Part shown: positions 7,589 to 13,239 of the stretch, piece after piece | How positions within the stretch are numbered: the stretch's first letter is position 1 | Layout: each line of letters starts with the position of its first letter | Origin: Lachnospiraceae bacterium UBA4316 | Lineage (GTDB): Bacteria; Bacillota; Clostridia; Lachnospirales; Lachnospiraceae | Reading direction: 5' to 3' | NCBI GenBank assembly: GCA_002394535.1 | Contig: DGUG01000055.1 | Coordinates: 1 to 13,239, forward strand | DNA length: 13,239 bases | The notes under the pieces: model-generated | Told to the model about the DNA's origin: nothing | The model's input: only the letters and a program-made list of their open reading frames with translations | Database searches by the model: none | Program-made: the position numbers and the translations under genes

Positions 7589-8395
7589 TCAGTCTTTATC
7601 ATCATCACCACACACTGTCCCGTATACCTCGATCTGTGTAAGAGCGGGGAACGGTGAAGGCTCTTCGGATTTTATCAGATCCTTGAGTATCAGCTGATCG
7701 ATCATCCTCTTTGCAAATCTGTGCTCCTGTGCAAGTGCGGTTTTTTTAAGCGGAAATTTCTCAGATGTACCGTCTGAGAACTCAACCGTAACTTCCGTCC
7801 AGTAATTATCATGCGGAAAGTCCGAGCGGGTATAAAACACTATCCTGTCGGTGCATATCCTTCTTCCGAATTCAAGCTTCATACAGGCATCTTCGCGTCT
7901 GTTTATACCCCATGACTCATAAGGCCATTCTCCGTGTGACAGATTTGCCCTGACTCCGTCAATCGCGTTTTTGGCGGCAAAAACGCTCTCTCCCCTTGTC
8001 TCCACGTTTGCACTCGCATGAGGATAACAGGGAACATCCTTGTGCTGGTCCGCCGGATTTAACGCAAGATTCCGGTATGTATATACCTCCTCCGGCTGTG
8101 CAACTTTGGCATACATGTAATGTCTGTTTCCGGAAAAGACCTTCGGTGAATAACTGATCCTTGCCTCACCGAACGGTATATCATACTTTACCGTGTCGGT
8201 AACATATACAAATGCTTCCTGAAGCGCGTCATCAACCATCCAATTGATATGTATGTTTTTTTCGGAAGACTGCAGTTCTATGACATCCCCTTCCGAATAT
8301 CCGGCTGCATAGACCAGATCGACAAAATCCTCACCGCTTGCCACTGCAAGGGTATTTCCTGATTTATCAAGTACTTTTAATGATAGAGTTGCCAT
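7589..8395 (-). CDS. Cytosolic protein with a C-terminal galactose-binding-like (F5/8 type C) domain
   Basis: A 268-residue protein that I do not recognise as a characterised family. The N-terminal 110 residues or so look beta-rich (MATLSLKVLDKSGN, DFVDLVYAAGYSEGD). From about residue 111 (NLALNPADQHKDVPCYPHAS) the sequence resembles an F5/8 type C or discoidin-like carbohydrate-binding domain: NVETRGESVFAAKNAIDG, WINRREDACMKLEFG-like strands around WGINRRED, DRIVFYTRSDFPHDNYW, VTVEFSDG and a closing ALTQIEVYG. No glycosidase motif, membrane segment, signal peptide or cell-wall anchor is visible, so it should stay in the cytosol, which is unusual for a carbohydrate-binding domain. ATG 8393-8395 follows AAAGGA with a 6-nt spacer and lies only 2 bp after the permease stop, so translation is probably coupled. 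Possible roles are holding or presenting imported oligosaccharide to the two hydrolases, or a non-hydrolytic enzyme on the same substrate. Domain call moderate; function unknown. Confidence 0.75.
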   Translation of the reverse strand: MATLSLKVLDKSGNTLAVASGEDFVDLVYAAGYSEGDVIELQSSEKNIHINWMVDDALQEAFVYVTDTVKYDIPFGEARISYSPKVFSGNRHYMYAKVAQPEEVYTYRNLALNPADQHKDVPCYPHASANVETRGESVFAAKNAIDGVRANLSHGEWPYESWGINRREDACMKLEFGRRICTDRIVFYTRSDFPHDNYWTEVTVEFSDGTSEKFPLKKTALAQEHRFAKRMIDQLILKDLIKSEEPSPFPALTQIEVYGTVCGDDDKD

Positions 8396-8397
8396 AT

Positions 8398-9237
8398 TTA
8401 TCCTTTCAGTCCGGTGTTTGCAACACCCTCCACAAAGTAATTCTGGAAACACAGGAATACGATCAGCACCGGGATCAGCGACAGCATTGATCCAGCCATT
8501 ATCAGACCGTAATCCGATGAATACTGTGATATGAACATTTTCAGTCCAAGCTGGATCGTTTTCTTCTCCTGTGACTTCAGATAGATGAGCGGCCCGAGAT
8601 AATCATTCCATGTGTTGACAAACGTAAATATGATAAGTGTAGCCAGTGCCGGCTTGGACAGCGGCAGCATGATCTTACTGTATATCTGGTACTCGGAGAG
8701 GCCGTCTATCCTCGCGGCTTCACACAGGTCATCGGGAATGCTCTCGTAGAACTGTTTCATAAGAAATACGCCGAAGGCCGAAAATGCCTGCAGGCAGATT
8801 ATGGCCAGCAGTTTATCGTTCAGACCCATCCTCCGCATCAGTATAAACTGAGGCACCATATAAACCTGCCATGGCATTGCGATAGTGGCAATATATGCCA
8901 GAAACAGGCCGTTTCTGTACCTGAACCGTAGTTTTGCGAACGAATATGCCGCGAAACTGGATGTTAAAAGCTGAAGGATCGTTACGACAACAGTCAGGAA
9001 AACGGTATTCTCAACAAACTTTGCAAACGGTATCCTTGTCCAGATGTCAAGATAATTCGACCACTTCGGGACCTTCGGAATGAACACGAAAGGATTCATC
9101 TTGAACACTTCACGGTCGCTTTTTATTGCTGCCGAAAACATCCACAAAAACGGGGTGATCATTATGATCGCTATGACGAGCAGCAGGATATATACCAGTA
9201 TCTTACCAAGAACAGCTTTTCTATGTGCAGATCTCAT
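8398..9237 (-). CDS. ABC sugar transporter permease, MalG type
   Basis: Inner-membrane permease of a CUT1-family carbohydrate importer, partner of the permease upstream. At 279 residues with about six hydrophobic helices it has normal length for the family. Helix 1 spans about 13-33, and the EAA loop that contacts the ATPase is at about 173-196 (EAARIDGLSEYQIYSKIMLP). It ends with VEGVANTGLKG, a typical MalG-like tail. ATG 9235-9237 is preceded by GGAGG with a 9-nt spacer, and this ribosome binding site overlaps the end of the upstream permease gene (4-bp gap between the genes). Substrate by context: oligosaccharides capped by unsaturated uronate. No ATPase is encoded nearby, so it probably shares an MsmK/UgpC-like ATPase from another locus. 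Confidence 0.93.
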   Translation of the reverse strand: MRSAHRKAVLGKILVYILLLVIAIIMITPFLWMFSAAIKSDREVFKMNPFVFIPKVPKWSNYLDIWTRIPFAKFVENTVFLTVVVTILQLLTSSFAAYSFAKLRFRYRNGLFLAYIATIAMPWQVYMVPQFILMRRMGLNDKLLAIICLQAFSAFGVFLMKQFYESIPDDLCEAARIDGLSEYQIYSKIMLPLSKPALATLIIFTFVNTWNDYLGPLIYLKSQEKKTIQLGLKMFISQYSSDYGLIMAGSMLSLIPVLIVFLCFQNYFVEGVANTGLKG

Positions 9238-9241
9238 ACTC

Positions 9242-10303
9242 TTACGCCTCCTTCTTTGCCTGTCCTCTGAACTGGATGATAGTAACCAGCAGGACCATTA
9301 CAAACAGCACCATGGCAACTGCGCTTGAATACCCGAGATCCCAGTCGATAAACGCCTTCTGATAAATATAGTATACAAGAACCGTTGCGGAAACGGTCAG
9401 TTCTCCGCTGCCTCCTCCGGCAAGCATCACTGCAACGTCGTATATCTTAAAGCAGTTGATCGTCAGCATGACGACAACGAAAAATGTGGTTGAACTAAGC
9501 TGCGGCCACGTAATATAGCGAAACTGATTCCATGTTCCCGCGCCATCAAGCGCTGCCGCTTCATAAAGCTCGCCGGGAATACCCTGCAGTCCGGCAAGGT
9601 AAATGACCATGTAATAACCCATATATTTCCATACGGAAAAAAGGATCATTGACAGAACACACAACCCTCCGGAGAACCACTGCGGAAGGTTTTCCTGGGG
9701 AACATGGAAAAATGTATACAGAATATTGTTGACCGGTCCCTTCGACGGATGAAACAAAAGCTTCCAGACCGAGGTGATCGCGACCAAAGATGCAACATAG
9801 GGAAAGAATGCGAGCGTTCTGAATATCCCTCTTCCGAATACTTTCTGATTCAAAATGATAGCAAGTGCAAGAGATGCGATCATTGTCAGAGGCACTGTTC
9901 CGATACAATAGATTATCGTATTCTTAAATGCTGCCTTAAAAAATGTATCTCCCCACAGTCTTTTGAAATTATCTATTCCCTCAAAAGACACAGGATTGGA
10001 GCCGTCCCATTTCATAAATGCAAGTGCAAACGCAAAAATGATAGGGATCAGTGTAAACACGCAGAAACCGATGAAGTTCGGTGCGATGAACGAATAAGCG
10101 ATCAGATCGCGTCTGGTCTGTCTGCTGATCATTCTCCCGCTCCTGAGTTTATCGATCCTGCTGTTGTATTTTTCTATGTTAAGTATCAGTTTTTTCTTCT
10201 CTCGATCATCCTGCTCAACGCGGGCTCTCTCGATCGTCTCCGTAAGAGCCCTCTGCAGTTCATCGATCTGTCCGATATTCGAAGTTCCGGTCATTTTTCC
10301 CAC
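9242..10303 (-). CDS. ABC sugar transporter permease, MalF/UgpA type, with charged N-terminal extension
   Basis: First permease of the CUT1-type importer. The membrane part starts near residue 66 (RDLIAYSFIAPNFIGFCVFT) and has about six helices. The EAA loop lies at about 248-271 (YEAAALDGAGTWNQFRYITW), where the shared ATPase should dock. Residues about 10-60 form a hydrophilic, Lys/Arg/Glu-rich segment (ELQRALTETIERARVEQDD and following) that looks able to form a helix or coiled coil and is longer than usual for UgpA-like permeases. The start is GTG 10301-10303, with GAGAGG 6 nt upstream; an ATG three codons later lacks a well-spaced site. It is separated from the binding-protein gene by 92 bp containing a strong hairpin, which probably lowers its expression relative to the binding protein. 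Confidence 0.92.
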   Translation of the reverse strand: MGKMTGTSNIGQIDELQRALTETIERARVEQDDREKKKLILNIEKYNSRIDKLRSGRMISRQTRRDLIAYSFIAPNFIGFCVFTLIPIIFAFALAFMKWDGSNPVSFEGIDNFKRLWGDTFFKAAFKNTIIYCIGTVPLTMIASLALAIILNQKVFGRGIFRTLAFFPYVASLVAITSVWKLLFHPSKGPVNNILYTFFHVPQENLPQWFSGGLCVLSMILFSVWKYMGYYMVIYLAGLQGIPGELYEAAALDGAGTWNQFRYITWPQLSSTTFFVVVMLTINCFKIYDVAVMLAGGGSGELTVSATVLVYYIYQKAFIDWDLGYSSAVAMVLFVMVLLVTIIQFRGQAKKEA

Positions 10304-10345
10304 TTTTTACCTCTCCGGCAGGTCTGTTTGCCTTTTATTTCGGTA

Positions 10346-10374
10346 AAAAGGTGGGGATTACATCCCCACCTTTT
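10346..10374 (-). terminator. Internal terminator-like hairpin between binding-protein and permease genes
   Basis: A perfect 13-bp inverted repeat (AAAAGGTGGGGAT, 3-nt loop, complement) lies 22 bp after the binding-protein stop codon. On the minus strand the stem runs directly into TTTTTACC, so it has the shape of an intrinsic terminator. Because the permease gene follows with no obvious promoter of its own, it more likely acts as a partial terminator or 3'-end stabiliser. Either would keep binding-protein mRNA in excess over the rest of the operon, as is common for ABC importers. Confidence 0.85.
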
Positions 10375-10395
10375 GTATACCGTCAATTATCCGGC

Positions 10396-11775
10396 TTATT
10401 TCAGTGCGGATATTTCCTTATTCATTGCAGCTATTCCGTCGTCTATGCTCATCTCTCCGGTCATTATCGATCCGTGATAGCTGTCGAGGATCGAATTGAT
10501 CTCGGAAACATTTTCACCGTAAGGAACCTCAAGATAAAGGTTCGAAACATTCAGAGCTTCCTTGGAAGCATCATCTGTCGGGAATCCTTCAAGATTTGTG
10601 ATGGCTGTCTTAACTTCATCAGTCATGATGGCAGGGAAGTTACCTGAAGAAGCCATAACTGCTGCGCCTTCCTCACCGCTTACCCACTTAACGAAATCCC
10701 ATGCTGCATCCGGTGTGTCACATGCTGTTGTAACAGAAAGACCTGTAATGGTACCGAGCGTAGAACCGGGTTCAACACCTTCTGCGTGAGGATATTTTAC
10801 TATGCCCCAGTTACCGCAGAGTGAAGAATCATACTCGCCTGATGCAAGGTTCGTCATCATTGTTGCGATGAACCAGGAACCCATGTTGAGCATTGCAACA
10901 TCTCCGCCTGAGAAAGCTGCCGAATAATGCAGACCTTCCGTCTTCAGATCCGTATACTTTCTGCAGACTCCGTCCTTCTCCTCATTAAGGACCATCTCAT
11001 AGTAAGGTTTCATGAAATCATAGTTACCGTCAAGAATGGTGTGTTTTCCATCAAGAACCGCACAAAGCTGTACCGTGGATCTCCATGTATGATAATGCGC
11101 ACCATATACCTGTGAACCAAAGCTTGTATCCGTTACTTTTCTTGCAAGAGCATCATACTCATCCCATGTCATGTCATTGGTAGGATAATCAACTCCGGCT
11201 GCATCAAATACATCCTTGTTGTAGAACAGTACCCAGAAATCGTTTCTGAAAGGCAGTTCGTAGAGTTTTCCGTCTACTACAACCTGATCCGTAGCGCCGG
11301 CATATTTCTTAAGATCGATACCGTCCTTTGAAATATAATCATCAAGAGGTATTATGGCATTCTTCTGAACAAGTGTTGCGTAACCAGGCACATCCTTGAT
11401 GGTTACAACATCAAAGTCACTTCCTGATCCCGATAATTCCGTTGCAAGAACGGTCATATAATCCTGTGAGCCGAGATCGACCATTTCGATCGTTACATTG
11501 GGGTTCTTGGCTTCATAAGCAGCCTTGATATCGCCCCAGTACTGTGTTGTACTCTCATCCCAGATCGCCCACTTTAAAGTAACGGGTTCTCCAGCATCTT
11601 CTGTTGCTTCCTCGGCAGCGGGTGCCTCTTCAGCAGCAGGTGCTTCCTCAGCTGCAGGTGCTTCTTCCTTAACTTCTGCAGCAGGTGCAGGTGCAGCAGC
11701 CTGTGCGCCGCAGCCTGCCAATACGGTTGCAGCCATCGCTGCACTCATCATCAAACTGATCACTTTCTTTTTCAT
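10396..11775 (-). CDS. ABC transporter solute-binding lipoprotein (family 1)
   Basis: Extracellular, membrane-anchored sugar-binding protein that delivers substrate to the two permeases. A type II signal peptide is clear: MKKK, a hydrophobic core, and the lipobox VLAGC with lipidated C22. Residues about 26-63 form a low-complexity Ala/Glu/Pro linker built from EEAPAA repeats, which probably tethers the domain away from the membrane. The binding domain (about 65-459) has typical family 1 features: LKWAIWDESTTQYW, FDVVTIKDVPGYATLVQKNA, LYELPFRNDFWVLFYNKDVF, DMTWDEYDALARKV, AAFSGGDVAMLNMGSWF, and a closing DDGIAAMNKEISALK. The length of 459 is normal. ATG 11773-11775 has AGGAGG 7-8 nt upstream. 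As first gene of the operon it follows the candidate promoter in the intergenic region. The bound sugar is not evident from sequence; context points to oligosaccharides with unsaturated uronate ends. Confidence 0.94.
   Translation of the reverse strand: MKKKVISLMMSAAMAATVLAGCGAQAAAPAPAAEVKEEAPAAEEAPAAEEAPAAEEATEDAGEPVTLKWAIWDESTTQYWGDIKAAYEAKNPNVTIEMVDLGSQDYMTVLATELSGSGSDFDVVTIKDVPGYATLVQKNAIIPLDDYISKDGIDLKKYAGATDQVVVDGKLYELPFRNDFWVLFYNKDVFDAAGVDYPTNDMTWDEYDALARKVTDTSFGSQVYGAHYHTWRSTVQLCAVLDGKHTILDGNYDFMKPYYEMVLNEEKDGVCRKYTDLKTEGLHYSAAFSGGDVAMLNMGSWFIATMMTNLASGEYDSSLCGNWGIVKYPHAEGVEPGSTLGTITGLSVTTACDTPDAAWDFVKWVSGEEGAAVMASSGNFPAIMTDEVKTAITNLEGFPTDDASKEALNVSNLYLEVPYGENVSEINSILDSYHGSIMTGEMSIDDGIAAMNKEISALK
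11606..11668. repeat. 18-bp tandem repeat encoding the EEAPAA linker
   Basis: Three and a half imperfect 18-bp units (starting at 11606, 11624, 11642 and a half unit at 11660), each encoding the hexapeptide EEAPAA in the linker of the binding lipoprotein. Because the units keep frame, loss or gain of a copy would only change linker length. Confidence 0.8.
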
Positions 11776-11870
11776 TTAACTTCCTCCTTTTATGAAAGCC
11801 ACGTCCTGAGGCATCATCCCGCAGGTCGTTTCCTACACAGATAACATATCAGTTCGGTCAAAAGATAAAC

Positions 11871-11900
11871 ATGGAAAATAATTCTTATTCCATGGAAAAA
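11871..11900. repeat. ATGGAAAA direct repeats 21 bp apart, with TTCCATGGAA palindrome
   Basis: ATGGAAAA occurs at 11871-11878 and 11892-11899, a 21-bp period, which puts both copies on one face of the helix. The second copy overlaps the perfect 10-bp palindrome TTCCATGGAA at 11888-11897. A TTGACC at 11861-11856 on the minus strand lies 9 bp downstream of the repeats and could serve as a -35 box, though the -10 that would go with it is poor. This is a candidate operator; the regulator is unknown. Confidence 0.4.
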
Positions 11901-11928
11901 TTATAGAAGTTAATGATGACATTTGAAA
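11900..11928 (-). promoter_or_regulatory. Candidate promoter of the uronate operon
   Basis: A consensus TATAAT -10 on the minus strand at 11905-11900, with a weak -35 (TTTCAA at 11928-11923, 17-bp spacer). Transcription would start near 11893, giving a leader of about 117 nt before the binding-protein ATG. A perfect -10 with a poor -35 fits an activator-dependent promoter. Confidence 0.45.
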
Positions 11929-11933
11929 TGAAA

Positions 11934-11968
11934 ATACACTTTTTTTATATTTCATACACTATTTTTTT
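11934..11968. repeat. ATACACT(A)T-tract direct repeats, 20-bp period
   Basis: ATACACT followed by a run of T occurs at 11934-11940 and again at 11954-11960, exactly 20 bp apart. On the minus strand these read as A-tract plus AGTGTAT. The near copy lies 5 bp upstream of the candidate -35 of the minus-strand operon promoter, which is where AraC-family activators usually bind as direct repeats. The T-runs may also bend the DNA. Confidence 0.45.
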
Positions 11969-12005
11969 CACAGGCTGTTTTGGTCGATAATAAGCAAACT
12001 TATTA

Positions 12006-12014
12006 TGGTATAAT
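12006..12014 (+). promoter_or_regulatory. Extended -10 promoter of the sensor kinase gene
   Basis: TGGTATAAT matches the extended -10 consensus (TGn plus a perfect TATAAT). No good -35 is seen at 16-18 bp, which an extended -10 can tolerate. With usual spacing the transcript would start at about 12021, the A of the kinase ATG. Confidence 0.6.
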
Positions 12015-12020
12015 GTCCGT

Positions 12021-13239
12021 ATGTTTACGAGAAATTCAATTAAAAGCGGAAAAATCCAGCGTCGGATCATGTTCATCACACTTTCAAGCATACTGGGAAT
12101 GTGTGTAGTGATCGCTGCCGCCAGTTATTTCTTTTTTAACAGATACATGCAGAGCAGTCTCATCAGTTCGACCGAGACCAATCTGAAAATGCTTGGTGAT
12201 TCAATAAACGAAAACATCCAGGATGTATACAGAATGGCGCGTTTCTGTCAGGGAAGTGCTGATATTGCGGAGTATATAAAGGCAAGCCCCGATCCCGGAA
12301 CTTTACTGAGTGTTTCCACTTATGACCGTTTGTATGAGGAATACCAGAACAATGCTTCAAACGGATATATGCCGCGGGTTGTGATCGCAACCGATGATAA
12401 TTATCTTCAGGCATGCCAGGCCAGTTACTCCACTTCCGTTAATCTGTCCGATAAGATCCCTGAGCTTCCTTATTTTTCCTCAATGCTGTCCGCTGATGAC
12501 TACGAATTCTCTCAGGGAATGATCGACGATCCCTTTCTTCGCAGCAAAACCGGCAAGAAGGTTATACCTCTCATACGTCCGATCTCTTACAGATTCCGGT
12601 CCAACAGAGGCGGCTATCTGTTTATGGAGATATCCGCTGATATGATCACATCCAAACTGTCGGCATATTACAGGGAGGCCGGCAGTGAACTGTATCTTGG
12701 GATGGCTGACCATCTCTATCGCTTCGATGATAATACCTTATCCGAAATTCATCCCCGGTATCGCATTCTCAAGGATATGTCCGATGTCTCTGTCAGCGGC
12801 TCCAAAGTTTACCGGATCGACACAGCAGACGGAGAGCGTACTGTGATCGCCTACCCTCTGCTCATGAACGGATGTTATCTTGCCCAGACCGTTTCTGCTC
12901 AGGAATCCGACCTGCAGGTGGTGCTGTTCCGTATCATTCTTGTAGCTATCCTTATCGGAATACTCGCAATAGGTCTTGTTATGGTAAAAATGATGAACGA
13001 TCTGATACATAAACCCCTGTCGAAAATACGGACAAAGATAGGAAGGATCTCTGAAGGTGACTTCTCGAGAGACGCTTCGATAGAAGCAGATCATGAAATC
13101 GGAGAGATCGGAAAGGGTATAAACGATCTGGCCGAAAATATATCCGGGCTCCTTGACAGCCGTCTGGAGGACGAAAAACAAAAGCGCGATCTGGAATACA
13201 AAATGCTGCAAAGTCAGATCAATCCGCACTTCCTGTATA
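12021..13239 (+). CDS. YesM-type sensor histidine kinase, 3' end outside the window
   Basis: A membrane sensor kinase of a two-component system; 406 residues are visible and the frame is open to the window edge. A short basic N-terminus (RNSIKSGKIQRRI) precedes membrane helix 1 at about 18-39. A large extracellular sensing region follows at about 43-298, probably Cache-like. Helix 2 lies at about 300-322 (FRIILVAILIGILAIGLVMV) and a HAMP domain at about 323-375, with the typical KPLSKIRTKIGRISEGDF. The sequence ends in the start of the His_kinase domain, MLQSQINPHFLY, with the likely phospho-accepting H403. The ATPase domain should lie just beyond the edge. The family usually pairs with an AraC-type response regulator. 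The divergent position suggests that it senses the extracellular substrate and controls the operon. ATG 12021-12023 is the first in-frame start after a TAA at 11991-11993; it has no ribosome binding site and may be leaderless. Confidence 0.92.
   Translation, partial: MFTRNSIKSGKIQRRIMFITLSSILGMCVVIAAASYFFFNRYMQSSLISSTETNLKMLGDSINENIQDVYRMARFCQGSADIAEYIKASPDPGTLLSVSTYDRLYEEYQNNASNGYMPRVVIATDDNYLQACQASYSTSVNLSDKIPELPYFSSMLSADDYEFSQGMIDDPFLRSKTGKKVIPLIRPISYRFRSNRGGYLFMEISADMITSKLSAYYREAGSELYLGMADHLYRFDDNTLSEIHPRYRILKDMSDVSVSGSKVYRIDTADGERTVIAYPLLMNGCYLAQTVSAQESDLQVVLFRIILVAILIGILAIGLVMVKMMNDLIHKPLSKIRTKIGRISEGDFSRDASIEADHEIGEIGKGINDLAENISGLLDSRLEDEKQKRDLEYKMLQSQINPHFLY

Larger units (their letters stand above)
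11776..12020. promoter_or_regulatory. Divergent intergenic control region
   Basis: A 245-bp region without a gene, AT-rich toward the kinase side. It separates the minus-strand uronate operon from the plus-strand sensor kinase. It contains the operon ribosome binding site near 11783-11790, two sets of short direct repeats, a candidate minus-strand promoter and a candidate extended -10 for the kinase, all listed separately. I see no riboswitch or tRNA-like structure in it. Confidence 0.7.

Noticed and set aside
9704..10477. 257-residue plus-strand open frame opposite the permease and terminator
   Set aside because: It overlaps a well-supported permease, crosses the internal terminator hairpin, is rich in Cys/Arg/Ser as antisense translations often are, and matches nothing.
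11790..11812. Possible CcpA cre site near TGAAAGCCACG
   Set aside because: Only the left half fits the consensus and symmetry is lacking, so I would not call a catabolite-repression site.
12163..13229. Open frames on the minus strand opposite the sensor kinase
   Set aside because: They are antisense shadows. The plus strand carries a 406-codon uninterrupted frame with clear membrane, HAMP and His-kinase motifs, while the minus-strand translations show no recognisable domain and no good ribosome binding sites.
1..13239. CRISPR arrays, insertion sequences, tRNA or rRNA genes, phage or defence genes
   Set aside because: I found no repeat-spacer pattern, transposase-like protein, terminal inverted repeats, tRNA-like cloverleaf or conserved rRNA segment on either strand.

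Overview
The window looks like a chromosomal segment of a Gram-positive, low-to-moderate-GC Firmicute, most likely a gut or rumen Lachnospiraceae of the Butyrivibrio/Roseburia type. The signs are strong AGGAGG ribosome binding sites, a lipobox-bearing solute-binding protein, a CUT1-type ABC importer with no ATPase gene of its own, a YesM-type sensor kinase, and a KDPG aldolase fused to a glyoxalase-like (VOC) domain. The family-level assignment is inference; no rRNA or other phylogenetic marker is present.

Almost the whole window is one ten-gene operon on the minus strand, transcribed from about 11.9 kb down to a terminator at 783-801. In transcription order it encodes: a solute-binding lipoprotein (10396-11775), an internal terminator-like hairpin (10346-10374), two sugar permeases (9242-10303 and 8398-9237), a signal-less protein with a galactose-binding-like C-terminal domain (7589-8395), a GH88 unsaturated glucuronyl hydrolase (6373-7578), a DUF2264 protein (4566-6371), KduI (3697-4560), a KduD-like dehydrogenase (2862-3665), KdgK (1807-2829) and an Eda-VOC fusion (818-1777). 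From the hydrolase onward, gene order follows reaction order. An unsaturated uronate-capped oligosaccharide is imported and the unsaturated uronate is released. It rearranges to 5-keto-4-deoxyuronate and is isomerised, reduced, phosphorylated and cleaved to pyruvate and glyceraldehyde-3-phosphate. No polysaccharide lyase and no ABC ATPase are present, so the locus appears to take up products made elsewhere and to share an ATPase.

Upstream of the operon, a 245-bp intergenic region (11776-12020) separates it from a divergent, plus-strand YesM-family histidine kinase that runs off the right edge (12021-13239). The intergenic region holds a candidate operon promoter, a TGnTATAAT extended -10 that would start the kinase mRNA at its own ATG, and two sets of short direct repeats spaced 20 or 21 bp, as expected for an AraC/YesN-type response regulator.

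Downstream of the operon terminator, at 43-771, is a decayed remnant of an ATP-binding AlbA_2/RecG-like transcriptional regulator. It lacks the N-terminal half and has an in-frame stop in the conserved HRDY motif. Every gene-sized family here is recognisable. The less explained parts are the intracellular carbohydrate-binding-like protein, the DUF2264 enzyme, the VOC domain on Eda, and the apparently leaderless kinase.
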